Positions 49,951-60,674 of a DNA stretch of 64,000 nt are shown piece by piece; positions within the stretch are counted from its first letter, which is position 1; each line of letters opens with the position of its first letter. Source of the DNA: Sphagnum magellanicum. Its lineage: Eukaryota > Streptophyta > Sphagnopsida > Sphagnales > Sphagnaceae. Both the position numbers and the translations under genes were made by a program. The stretch covers positions 13,598,501 through 13,662,500 of the forward strand of contig CM038908.1 of NCBI GenBank assembly GCA_021904315.1, written 5' to 3'. The notes below the pieces were generated by a model that was not told the DNA's origin, made no database searches, and saw only the letters and a list, made by a program, of their open reading frames with translations.

Positions 49951-50815
49951 GGTCACCTAAATCTCCTTATTATCCAAGCGGAAAAAAATGTTTGACCGTG
50001 GACTACAAGAAACCATCTAATGGCCACCAATTGGTTTTTTTTTCCACCTAAAAACCATTTGGTGGCCACTAGGTCGTTTTTTTTTTCCACTTAAAAGACC
50101 ATTTGGTAGCCACTACGTGTTTTCGAAACTAAATTACAACAGATGACTTGGTAACCATTAAATCATTTTTTTTTTAATTTGGAAGTTTAGTGGCCACCAA
50201 ATTGTTTGAACGGTAGACTATGACTAATGACCTAGTGACCACCAAGGCCCTTTTTTTTTTCTTCTTGCACTTGAAGACCTAATGACCATTAGGTTGTTTT
50301 TGTTTTTTTTCACCTAGATACCACTTGGTGGTTATTAAGTCCTTTTTTTTCACTTGGCCACCTGGTGGCCAATAGGTTGTTTCAGCATTACATTACAAGG
50401 GACCACTTGGTGGCCACCAAGTTGTTTTTTTTGTTTGTTTGGATACCTAGTTGCCAATAAGTCATGTTGACGTTGGATTGCAAAGGACCAACTGTGGCCA
50501 CTAGGTTGTTTTAATTTTGGATTACAAAGGACCATTTGGCGACCACCAAGTTTTTTTTTTTTTCACCTTGAAATTACATGGTGGCCACCAAGTTGTTTCA
50601 ACATTGAACTACGAAGGACCATTTAATGGTTATTAGGTGTATTTTATTTTTCTTGGAGGCCACTTGGTGATCACCAAGTGGTTTCAACCTATACTACTAA
50701 GGACCACCTAATGGTCACTAGGTGATATCGATCTTGGACTGCTGGGGGGTTACCAAGAAACACCTAGTGGCCACCAAGTGCTTTCCATCTTGAATTGCTA
50801 AAGACCACCTAATGA
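49950..50815. repeat. Satellite of short palindromes, period about 43 bp, roughly 18 units
   Basis: Palindromic cores of the type CTTGGTGGCCACCAAG or CTAGTGGCCACTAGG occur near 50,022, 50,061, 50,104, 50,146, 50,190, 50,233, 50,278, 50,328, 50,361, 50,410, 50,450, 50,494, 50,535, 50,578, 50,623, 50,665, 50,710 and 50,767. Many carry one or two changes. Spacers are T-rich runs alternating with GGA(T/C)TACAAAGGACC-like segments. The typical spacing is 40-45 bp. Confidence 0.85.
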
Positions 50816-51491
50816 AAAAAATTCATAATTTTTTTCAAATATATTTTTTAAAAAATACAATAATTAATATGTCTTTATATTTATGTACTTTTTTCTTGGT
50901 TTGGTTTACATGTTTTAAACTTGCATATTAATGTGTATGATGTGTTTAATGGATATTTTGATTAATTATGAAATATTAATTTATAACCAATGCCATGCTC
51001 AACTCCAATTATATCACCATCAACTTTAAACTCATCAACATGCCACTAAGGTAGTTACAATAACAAGAACTTACCAATGAACACATGCCATAGTGGATAA
51101 TGAAAATAATTTCACATATTGGTCACCCTATTGACCTACTTAGATTATTAAGCTAATTTGCTTTTGAATTGTGTACAATATTTCAAGGGACTCTGTATCC
51201 AGTAGGCATAAATGTAATGACTCTCCAAAAAAACCGTTTCTCTTCCTTGCAGGCTTCTTTTTAAAAGAAAAAGCGCCTTATAACAAAATATTCCATTTTC
51301 AGAAAACTGTGTGACCTTTTCACCATTTTTTTGGCCAAAAGAAATCACTGGTGAACACTGGCCAGCCAGACCAAATCAAAACATATTACTTATGTACTCT
51401 CTCCCTCCGAAGGCAGGTGAATAATCGATTGGTCCATCCTAGTAGATAGCTAGGTAAGCACTAGCTTCGTGTTGGCAATACGTAGCTAGGT
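50816..51491. other. Intergenic, no gene seen
   Basis: AT-rich spacer between the satellite and the right arm of the inverted duplication. Confidence 0.5.
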
Positions 51492-54070
51492 ACTACCTAC
51501 TGCCTAGGGCCAAGCGTCGAGAGGCCACTCCACCAACTTCCTCACAACCCTACCAGATATGGTCCCAGGGAAGTCAGAGCTTGCAAGATCGGTAACGGAC
51601 CGGCGAGGACGCTCTCCGCGGTGGGAGCGCCAGGTTCGTCGGCAATGGCAATCAGAAGAAGGCCCAGCGGCTCGATTTGGGCAGGGATGCTGACGATGCC
51701 AGTGCTGGTGTTGAATGGCACACTGTAGGTGTTCAATGCATGGAAGAACACGGCGTAGTAGTTGTCGGCCTTGGCCAGCTGCCTTCCGGGACGTGTCTCT
51801 ACAATCAGCTCAATCGTCGTCCCCGGTGCCAGCGTTGACGTTGTGTTGGTGTTGTAGGTCAGTCGAGGCAAGTTTTGGGCACCGATTGGATACGGTGGAT
51901 TGGCTGGCGGGCAAGAGCCGTCTAGTATGAAGCCGTTTGTGGTGTCAAGGATCTGCGTCGCGTATGGATAGAATGTGTCGACAGGTCCCGCGAACGGAAG
52001 GCCTCCGTACTTTGGCGAACCCCAGATGTCTGTCAGAAACCAGACCTGGTGGCGTGTCTCCGCCTGCCCAATCACCGCTATTGCGCCCTTGGAGATGTTC
52101 AGTTTTGCCTGTTCTGTTAGTCCGCTCACGAACGCCATTGACGTCAGCTCGACGAACGTGGCAAATGCTAGATACTGTGCCGGGTCTCCCGTGAGACCAT
52201 ACTCGTACCTACGTCGTCAGAAGCAACGAGATTGCGGTAATTGATGTTAGAAACTACTGATCCGCAGAGCTAAATTCACTTCCCATTTCCACGAATTTCA
52301 CGTGCTGTGTTCAATTTGCAAAAGAAACGACACTCACTTGCATGGGCCAGGCACGACAGACGCGTTGGAAATCTGGTCTTGGAAGACGCGTAAATGTCCG
52401 GCCTCGTTGTCACGAATTTGAGCGATGCGATCAAAGGTAGTATTCGGGAAGCCTGCGTTGATGAAGTCGCTGGCGTTGAAGAGCTCCACGCCTTGCTGAT
52501 ACACGTTGTACACCAGCCACTCTGCACTGAGCAAGTTCTGGAAGAGGACGTCATCTAGACCCGGGGTACCAGACGTAGTATTGAGGATGGGGCTCGACAG
52601 GTTGCCCGGGAAGGGTGGGGCTACGCCGAGGTAATCAGAGTAGCTTGGATCTTCGCCAGGGATGGGGCCAAAGCTGGGATCACGCAATGGATTATAGTTG
52701 GGAACGGCCGCTGCGCATCGATCACAAAACATTGGATCAATTATAGTATACAACAAGCAAGCGCATCGAATAGAATTTTCTATACAAGAAGGACATATAT
52801 ATGCATGCCCGCCATCGCAAAAGCCCTTCACTACAAGTATCGCACCCTAGCTGGTTGGCGGAAAGTCAGACGATACTGCAGAAGAAGACCAAAGACTGAT
52901 CACACGCTTTCGGGCTCATTGACTCTTATGCCAAGTTCATCATGTGTTAATTTTCACGAGTACAGCAGGCCGTGAATGCTATGCAATGGCAGTACTAGAG
53001 CAACTCGGTCCAATATTGCAACGAATTTATTAATTTCACATATGCAGTAAGTTCATCAGTAATCGAAAGAGTGCAGCGGGTTCTTCACATACCATGGACA
53101 TGAACGATAGCCACAAGGACCATAGCCAGGGTCGCGCACACACGCAAAAGATCACTACTCAAAACTCGCAACTTCATCATCTCGTCTAATCACTAGTATA
53201 TATATCTCGAAACGAGTGATGAGCTGCGAGTGTCAGCCACGTTGGTAAAAGCTGGATCGACAACTGATTCTGCAACCCAGATCGACAAGCTGCTGCAGAT
53301 CGCTACGCAGCGACTAGATATAAGTATACTATAAACTGCCAAGTTCTGTTGGGTGCAAATGCCACAGTGCAAACATGATCTTAGAATGCATATGAAATGA
53401 TTCCGCATCAACTCGGCGTATTTATAATCAAACGCCCAGACTCCAGCCATCAGAGATTCTAAGAGTTCGATTAGTCTCAGCTGATCTCCATTTCCACCCA
53501 ACTGCGCAGGATGTCGCTTGGAAATTGTTGGAGCGTACGCGGCGTCTCGCTGTTTCAAAGGATGGATTGAAACAAAGTCCGCCATATCGCTCAGTTTGAT
53601 GGAGTCTCGGTCTCTCTGGAAACGCAGCAGCAGCAGCAGCGCAACGCAACGCAACGCAATTCAAGTGACTTCTTCCACGTTCCTTCCTTCCTTCCTCATG
53701 GACAGCGAGAATTGGGCAAGGTGACAAAATAGCAAAGACCATAGTGTCACAAGTGACGATTGATTTCAGGCACATATGTTTATGCTCCCCAAAGCGCCAC
53801 CGCCCACCGTCCCTCCCAAAACATAAAGAAAAGAAAGCAAACACTGGGTTGGGTCTATTGGGTGCACGCTGCATTTCCTAGTTGGCTGAGCAGAATTTCT
53901 ATGCCCGGCTGTGTTCATCACTTATTTTGGCTCAGGCTAACGGAAGTGCATGATCTGTGGGGACATTGTGTCACTGGTGACGATTCTTTTCACACACTTA
54001 TGTTTATTTGTACATGTTCAAACACATATGTTGTTACTGCCCCAAAACAACCCCGGCCGCCTGTACCCTC
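51492..54070 (-). repeat. Right arm of the inverted duplication
   Basis: Reverse complement of 36,681-39,258. The outer edge is sharp: homology stops at CTGTACCCTC (54,061-54,070). Beyond that the left arm continues with an older promoter unit, while this arm continues with unrelated sequence. Confidence 0.95.
51542..53180 (-). CDS. Rds1/PCC13-62-like secreted ferritin-like-domain protein, copy B, 375 aa
   Basis: Mirror twin of the gene at 37,571-39,209. Exons on the minus strand are 53180..53093, 52710..52338 and 52208..51542, with the same phases and splice sites. The signal peptide, both ExxH motifs (NEAGH and ETRH) and the stop are intact, so the copy looks able to work. Relative to copy A, the last exon has seven amino-acid changes, all in the C-terminal ~130 residues: FILN to FILD, GRPLA to GRQLA, NTNTG to NTSTG, IVTIPV to IVSIPA (two changes), LLITIAD to LLIAIAD and LQAPTS to LQALTS. 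Two further changes are silent. Promoter, TATA box and both introns are unchanged in the stretches I compared. GC content is far above that of the flanking DNA. Expression of the two copies would be hard to tell apart except through the 3' end. Confidence 0.9.
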
Positions 54071-56100
54071 AAATGTGTTGCCCAGCCTAGGAAATGGTTG
54101 TTTCACTGGAATGACAATCTAGTCAAATAGAACCATAGAATGCACCCATGTTTTGTTGAAGGTCATGTGCACATACATCGTACATTCACTAACCCAAACA
54201 AGTGTAAAATATGGTTTTATACTGGAGTTTGTTTCAGTGGAAGTGGTTTGATCCTTGAAGGCTGAATGAAGCTCACAGTATCCAATTTGAAATTGTATGT
54301 CCATATGTACCCATGAAGTCCAGCTGCGGATTATTTCTTGTATGTGGATTTGCCATGCAGTTTGTGCACGGGTTTCCCATTTCATTTTGGGTTTGTGATT
54401 CTTTTTGTTCACACTGTCCTGTCATGTATATAATTTCAGAGGGTTTTTTTTAACTTGTTGAAGATCATGTAAAAAAAAAGTATTTTCATTGCCATAGTGT
54501 TTTTTCATTTTTGTGATTTAGTTGAAGTGGTGATAATCCATAAAATAGTTTAGCCATAAACAAGATTTGAAAGTAAACAAATGTAAGCATCCTTCACATT
54601 GCTACATGCTAAAAGTGAATAAAGAAATATGGAAATTTTTCTAAATTTGGCAACTAGAAAACCAAGAAAACACATTTTTTAACCACTTTGGAAAACATTT
54701 TAACCCACTGGCTAAATTAATCCAATAAAAAACCCATATGGGCACATCTGGACAATTGCAAAATATGTATAACAATGTGACAAAGGGACTTGAAACTATA
54801 TTAGGTGTGAGCATGGTGAAAAACATCATTCAGCAATTATTTAAGAGGAAGAAAAGGATGGACACTTCAGCTCATTCTTCAATTTTGTTAATTTTGATTT
54901 TTCAAATAGTCAAATAAATATAAACACAAATAACATTGCCATGGGGAAAACATCCAGGGAAGCTGAAAGGCTTCAGAATGTTTAGAAGTTGCACAATATA
55001 TTAATGTGCCATCTCATTTCTTCAACTTTCAACTTTAATTTTTCATCCATCAAGTACACTTTCAACTTTTCATTCATTATGCAAAAAATTAGACCAAATT
55101 TTCATCCTTTTTGCAACTTTTTTTTTCCTCATCATGCAATTTTAATACTCTATTTTTCATTCATATTGCAAGGTTTTTCTCTCAAATTTTCATTCATTAT
55201 GCAACCTTCCTCCATAGTTTTTCAACTATTGTGCAACCTTTAAAAAAATATTAAGTATTTCACATAATTTGAATGTTGGTGAAAATTGTAAATTTTAACA
55301 TAAATTCCAACTTCCCCAAGGAAGAGATCTACAAACATGTGGTCCCAAACCATTTAGGGACTAGGGCATTCCCTAGGGTAACACAATCCTTTTCGAAGCA
55401 ACTCTTGGGCAACAGATTTACCCAAGGAAAGGCCATTCCCACAAGCCCTACTACCATTTCCCGACATAGTCCAAAAAATAGTAACAACCATTTCCTAGGC
55501 TGGGCAACACATTTGACTTGAGGAAAGAGCATTCCTCATTGCAACACAACCATTTCTCAAAGCAGTTTATTAATACATTTCTTGTGAGAAAGTTCCCATC
55601 AAGTTCTCAATATGTTCCTCAAGTTCCCAATGTGTTCTGTAAGATGTTCTCAATAGCATCACATTTCATCTCATAACCTTTGCCCAAAGTTAAAATTCAT
55701 AACCTAAATAAGTGGTCCAAATGGAAGCACATTTAAAATCTAGTTCAATGATGCAAACTTGTTCAAAGTTTCAAAGTTTGAATTTTTTTTTAAATTTTGT
55801 TTGTGATGGACCAATCAAAGTGACTCATTCACACATCAAAACAAAACCAAGGGAACTTTGGGATGCACCTCACAAAGGTACCCACAATCAATACGACAAT
55901 GGATCCCTTCTTGCTTTCTTCATGTCACTTGAGTTGAACCATTTCCGAGTGTATTGCCATGCTCTCGGGGTTGTGTTTAATGTAAATAAAACTAACCTGA
56001 TCTTAAACCGCACTGAGCTCCAAATTGTTTTCAGAAATCTTTGACTCCAAAACTTCTCCAAAATCCAAAAAACATTCATAGAATCACACCAGGGAGATTA
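54071..56100. other. Intergenic, with dispersed repeat pieces
   Basis: No gene recognised. The 30 bases just outside the duplication edge (54,072-54,102, GTGTTGCCCAGCCTAGGAAA and flanks) recur inverted at 55,483-55,513. A CAAGTTCCCAATGTGTTC repeat at 55,590-55,650 is shared with 41.6-42.1 kb. The C/A-rich 55,330-55,560 stretch repeats GCAACACA and CCATTTC phrases internally. Confidence 0.5.
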
Positions 56101-56104
56101 CCTG

Positions 56105-56385
56105 CCCAAGTTCAACTCGTGCCTTGCATGGGGCTGGACTCTGCCTCACATGAGGCCTTCATTCAGGGAATGCCCCACTCCTGGGGCCTCATACTACACA
56201 TTTTGAAAAGATAGGATTACCCTCAACCTATGTTAATATTCAAAAGCGACTTGCACAAGCTGGGCTCCTGCCTCACAGGGGGCTTGGCTGCTACACCTCA
56301 CTTGGTGTCTGGCTTTTAGGTATGCCCCACACTGGGGACTCACCTCACACTTTCAAAACAGGGTCGCTCTGAATCCATGTTATGT
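56105..56385. repeat. Degenerate direct duplication of about 140 bp
   Basis: Two units start near 56,108 and 56,250. Both have GGCT/GGGCT..CTGCCTCACA, a GGAATGCCCCAC or GGTATGCCCCAC..CTGGGG core, CTCA..CACA/CACTTTC or TTTTGAAA, and close with a CCATGTTA or CTATGTTA. Confidence 0.55.
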
Positions 56386-56434
56386 GTATGGTAAAGCCCA
56401 AGGGTAAGGGCGGTCCCAAAGTACGAGGCCTAAG

Positions 56435-56826
56435 ACAATAAAGTTATCCGTAAAGTCAGGCGAAGACGGCACCAGAAGCCCCTGTTTGGTCACACAGGGG
56501 ACGAGATTTTTTAAAACAGGAAAAAAAAGTACACTGGGCTTCAACGGGGCATGAAACTCAGTAGTTTAGCAGCAAAGTTGGTGCTAAACTGAGTTTGCCC
56601 TGTCCTTTCTTTTCCTGAACGCTTTGAACCAATCACTGCTGCTGCTCTGCGTACTGTAACTACGAATGTTTTCGAGCCTGGTGCATTTAATCCCGAGTCT
56701 CAGTATTTCATACTCTTATTTAATAAAATTTCATGATTTTGCGTACAACAGCCAGGAGGGGAAAAAGCATCAAACGACGGGTGCAACTCAGGCCCAACAG
56801 GGCATGACTTTATCGAGAATTCTAAC
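56435..56826. mobile_element. MITE-like element, copy 2
   Basis: Same family and orientation as 9,306-9,708: the left end ACAATAAAGTTATCCGTAAA, then TTTGGTCACA, AAAAAGTACACTGGGC, CAATCACTGCTGCTGCT, GCATTTAATCC, TTATTTAATAAAATTTCATG and TGCAACTCAGGCCCAAC are shared in order. The right terminal repeat is eroded (GACTTTATCGAGAATTCTAA), so this copy looks older at that end. Confidence 0.8.
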
Positions 56827-57359
56827 GTGGTAGCTCAGTCTGCCCCCCTAGTTTGGGAATGTCCCGGTTCAAAACATGACTTGCAAAACATAATTAGACC
56901 AGTTGGCAACTTTTTCTAAAACCCTAACCCTAATCTTAATCAATTGGAAAGCACCAGCAGAAACTTTCTAGGTTAACTTGGGCACCGCACCTTATACAAC
57001 AGAATTTCTCTTTGACAAAGGGAGGGGCAGTTTGGAAAGCAAAGGGGGCATTTCGTTGTCTAGTTTTTTTGTCCCGTGATATCAGAAGATACCCAGAATT
57101 GTGAGGGGTAATGGCCTCTGCTAAAGCATTATCAGAACAAAGGCCCACGCCAGGCAGGCCCCATCTTATACATTAAAGTTAGATGGTGTCTGTCTGTCTG
57201 TCCGTCCAGGTGCCGATCTTGGTTTCAGGACCTCGACGGACGGACAGGACCAGGTCTTGAAATCGAGGTCCTTAGATGGAAGAGGAGGAGGACGACGACG
57301 ACGAATGGCGGCCGCAACAATTTTATCTAGATGTGATCAGCGGAGCTTGCGAGCCTATT
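56827..57359. other. Spacer with a tRNA-like stretch
   Basis: TAGCTCAGTCTG at about 56,831 and GGTTCAAAAC at about 56,866 resemble the A and B boxes of a tRNA-derived promoter, but no cloverleaf can be drawn. Two CTAACCC-type repeats lie at 56,920-56,937. 57,186-57,275 contains GTCTGTCTGTC and a nearby inverted GGACGGACAGG. Confidence 0.35.
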
Positions 57360-57665
57360 GGTGGTGAATTGTCCGGGCAATTTCCGGGCACTGCCCGGGC
57401 CAGCACGGACCTTTTTTTTTTTTTTTTTTTTTTGTTTTGTTGTTTGGGGGTTTTGTTTTCTGTGTCTGTCTGTCCGTCCGGGCAGTTTCCGGGCACTGCC
57501 CGGGCCAGCACGGACCCCTTTTTTTTTTTTTTGTTTGTTTTGTTGTTTGGGGGTTTTGTTTTCTGTGTCTGTCTGTCCGTCCGGGCAGTTTCCGGGCACT
57601 GCCCGGGCCAGCACGGACCTTTTTTTTTTTTTTTTTTTTTTCTTTCTGGGGTTTTCTTTTCTGTG
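57360..57665. repeat. GC-rich palindromic minisatellite, 3 units of about 104 bp
   Basis: Each unit has TGTCTGTCCGTCCGGGCAG, the hairpin CCGGGCACTGCCCGGGCC (57,384; 57,489; 57,592), CAGCACGGACC, a long T run and GTTTGGGGGTTTTGTTTTC. Open frames across the array in four frames are products of the repeat. Confidence 0.9.
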
Positions 57666-57970
57666 TCAGTTAAACTGTTTTCGAGCTCAAAGGGAGGGGG
57701 GGCCGGGTGGCTGGAGTGGCGTAGCCACGGGTTGCTCTCACTCGTTAAAGTAATGCCGACAGCTGAGGGCATTACAAGGCATTACAAAATTTGACAAATC
57801 ATTTTCATTTTTATTTTGTTACCATGATACCCAAAGGGTGCCTGCTGGGTAACGTGCAGCTTTCCCGAAATAAACGGGCCGCTCCGAGGGCGTTACACTA
57901 AACCCTATTCCAACCCTAATGAAGGGAATTGGTTTTGTCGGAGTTTTCTTTCCTCTCGACATAGGCGTCC

Positions 57971-59773
57971 ATGGCTGCGTCGTTGCCCAGCAGGCGGCCG
58001 TTGCCAATAGGCAGCAGGCCGGTGGATCTGGTGCTTGCTGTGTTTATGCTCATCAACATACCGATAGTGCTGCTGGTGGAGTCCCAGGCGGTTTTTCCGG
58101 CAGTCTTCTTCCCGCAGTCGTTGCTGGACGCCGTGCAGTGGTACGTGCACCTGTCCGGAGACTACTTGGTGCGGGACAAACCTCCATTCTTCCGAGGTCT
58201 GGTTCTCGCCGAGCTGGTGTTTCAGCTGCCGCTTCTTGTCGTCAACTCCTACGCATTCATTGCCGGTGCGTCTACCTATCAGTATATAACTCTGTCTCCT
58301 GGTGTCGATCTTTTTGTGATGCACGGTGGTGAGCTCAGGTGATTTTCTCTTCGGGCTGTTCATCTGTCTTGTTTGTGACAAAAATTGCATAGCATGGAGT
58401 AGGAAAGTAAGGGTCGGAATTCCCAGGGAGGGCTAATCTCGCGTTTTTGTGAGATTGGGCTGCAAGTTGACGGAAAGAGCTTTGCAGGAAAACATGATTT
58501 GGTAGATATTCTCATAAACACTAATTTTCTGCGGCATATCCAACTCAGAAATAGAGAGGAAAAATTGCCTTCCTCACAATGTAGGACTTGCGGAAGCCTG
58601 CAAATTCATGTGTTGAAACAACCACCCAAGAATTTGCAGCGAACTATGATTTGGTGGACCTTTGTGTACACCCTAAGTTTCTCTGGCATTTTCAGCTCAG
58701 TAACAGCGAGAAAACGTGGCTTTCTTGCAATGTAGGACTTGGAGATGCTTGCAAATTCATGTATTGGAGCAACCACCAAGAGTTTCAGCTTTGCAGGAAA
58801 ACATGATTTGGTAGACATTTGTGTAAACCCTAAGTTTCTGTCGTATGTTTGGCTCAGGAACAGAGAGAAACGTTGGCTTTCTCAGAATGTAGGACTTGCA
58901 GATGCTTGCAAGGTCATGTATAGGAGCAACCACCCAGGAATTTCAGTTTTGCAGGAAAACATGATTTGGTAGATATTTGTGTAAACCCTAAGTTTCTGTG
59001 GCATTCAGCTCAGGGACAGAGAGAAACATTGGCGTTCTCACAATGTAGGACTTGCAGATGCTTGCAAATTCATGTACCGGAGCAACCACCCAAGAATTGC
59101 AGATCTGATGGTCTATACAGAACATGGGTGGTATGTCAGAGGCTAGTCTGTTTGGTTATCACACATGTCAAGTACTTGGTTGCTGTTTTTATGATTTAAT
59201 TACTCTCTTGTTGCAATGTAAGCAGTGCTGAGAACTCAGTTCAACTACCATGAGAGAGTGTAAGTGGTTGGTTTTGATATACACAAAGTAAGAGACAGCC
59301 TTTTCTATGCATGAGCAAAATACAAAATACTGCTTTGTCTACCTCCTGGAGGTGAAGATCAAGTGTGTCATGTGGGGTTTGCATGTGCAGGTAAGGGCTG
59401 GGGCCGGATAACAGGCATCTTATTTGGAGCACATCTTTTCACAACAATGGTATGCACTGGTTTTCTCGCCTTTTCAAGCACTCCTTGTCAGGACTTTGGA
59501 AATGTTTTTGAGTTTCATCTTGGGCGGAAGGGAGGGTAATGGAGGTGTAATTAGTGTGTAGCTAATATGCTTCAGGTTAAGTGCTGTTGGAGTGGGGTGT
59601 AGGTTCCTATATTTGCAGATCTTCTGGCAACAAATGTTCCAACACGTGATTTATTGCTTGGGATCTATTTGCCCTACATTATCATGCCAGTCATCATACT
59701 AGCACGACTCATTCCATCAGAACACCCATTTTCAGAACCTGCTGACAGCTTGAATGGAAAGAAAGGAGATTGA
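57971..59773 (+). CDS. TMEM97/sigma-2-receptor-like EXPERA-domain membrane protein, 174 aa, 3 exons
   Basis: Small four-helix ER membrane protein of the EXPERA family; the animal relative TMEM97 binds sterol-like ligands and affects cholesterol traffic. The plant role is not established. Exons 57971..58265, 59391..59449 and 59603..59773 have GT-AG borders and phases 1 and 0. The first exon has MAASLPSRRPLPIGSRPVDL, then helix LVLAVFMLINIPIVLLVESQ, the loop with AVQWYVHLSGDYLV and DKPPFFRGLV, and helix AELVFQLPLLVVNSYAFIAG. Exon 2 gives KGWGRITGILFGAHLFTTM. Exon 3 gives VPIFADLLATNVPTRDLLLG, then IYLPYIIMPVIILARLI and a short hydrophilic tail ending NGKKGD. The order (Asp early, GDYLV, FF.GL.., four hydrophobic stretches) fits the family. 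An upstream telo-box-like AAACCCTAT (57,900) lies 70 bp before the ATG. Confidence 0.85.
58480..59105. repeat. Intronic tandem repeat, 4 units of about 155 bp
   Basis: The phrase AACATGATTTGGTAGA or a variant occurs at 58,491, 58,642, 58,800 and 58,959. Each is followed by TAAAC.CTAAGTTTCTG, TCAG.AACAGAGAGAAA, CAATGTAGGACTTGCAGATG, CTTGCAAATTCATGTA and GAGCAACCACCCAAGAATT. The array fills most of intron 1 of the TMEM97-like gene; unit ends carry TTGCAG, a splice-acceptor-like string. Confidence 0.9.
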
Positions 59774-60674
59774 TGACCAATTTGGACCTGCTTGACAACC
59801 AATGTATCTTTCAGTCATCAGGACACTGACCTTCACATTGAAAATTTTATTTATCTGTTGTGAACATTTGTGGGGTTTCCCAGTGCATGAATTGACATTT
59901 ATGTTAATTTACAAAGTGTTTTTTGTTTGAGAATTGTGATGAATGCTTAAATTAGCACCTTCACCTTGAAATTCAATTGAAATTCTTCTGTTGTAAACAG
60001 ATGATGGTGACATCTATGTCAATTTACAAAAGTATTTCTCAAGATTGTTATCAATAATTCAGGTAACTCTTATCTGTTTCAAGATCCTCAATTTCCCCAC
60101 TATTAGTTAAGGCCTCAGCTGTTCTGCTTTTGTCCAATCTTAGATTACTGCGACAGCTTTGTTGAGAAGGAGAAAGTTTTTGAGATTGTTGTCTTGACCT
60201 AAATTTCCAGGGTGGGTGATGATAGCTTTTGGGAAAGGCAATCAGAAGAAAACTAGTGCTTCAGAGTTATTGACTTAACAGTTGTAATTTCTCCTGTCAA
60301 GTTGCTTCTGTTGCTACCGGAAACTATGAGTTTAATTTGCAAAACAGTACATGCCCTATACCCACCAACTCCATCCCAATGCTTTATTGGTAGCATGGGA
60401 AGAAATAACTGAACACCAAAGAAGCCAGTTAGTCCAGCTGAAGAACCTCAGCTGAAGGAAGTGGTGAGGACTGTACCTTGCACTCAAGTATTAATTTTTT
60501 TGTTGGTTCTTGTCCCTGTGTTCACCGGGACTATTGTGTTTGATCCAACTTTTGGAAGTTTTACCTTATTAAAACTGATTTCACATTAGGTGAACCGGTT
60601 TGTTTGGTGAAAGTGTTTAGACTGTCTAAATTGGAATGGATGTTTTTTGGTGTTGAGATTGTGGACACATTAGG
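59774..60674. other. 3' flank of the TMEM97-like gene, no gene seen
   Basis: Contains a loose direct repeat of about 130 bp (59,828-59,940 and 59,960-60,060, sharing CTTCAC.TTGAAA, TCTGTTGT.AACA, ATTGACAT/GTGACAT and AATTTACAAA). No recognisable frame. Confidence 0.45.

Noticed and set aside
57276..57794. Frames up to 172 codons with repeated FRALPGPAR-like peptides
   Set aside because: Products of the 104-bp GC-rich minisatellite and T runs.
59619..59773. TMEM97 exon 3 starting at ATCTTCTGG after TTTGCAG
   Set aside because: It gives the wrong frame. The acceptor at 59,601-59,602 gives VPIFADLLATN in frame with exon 2.
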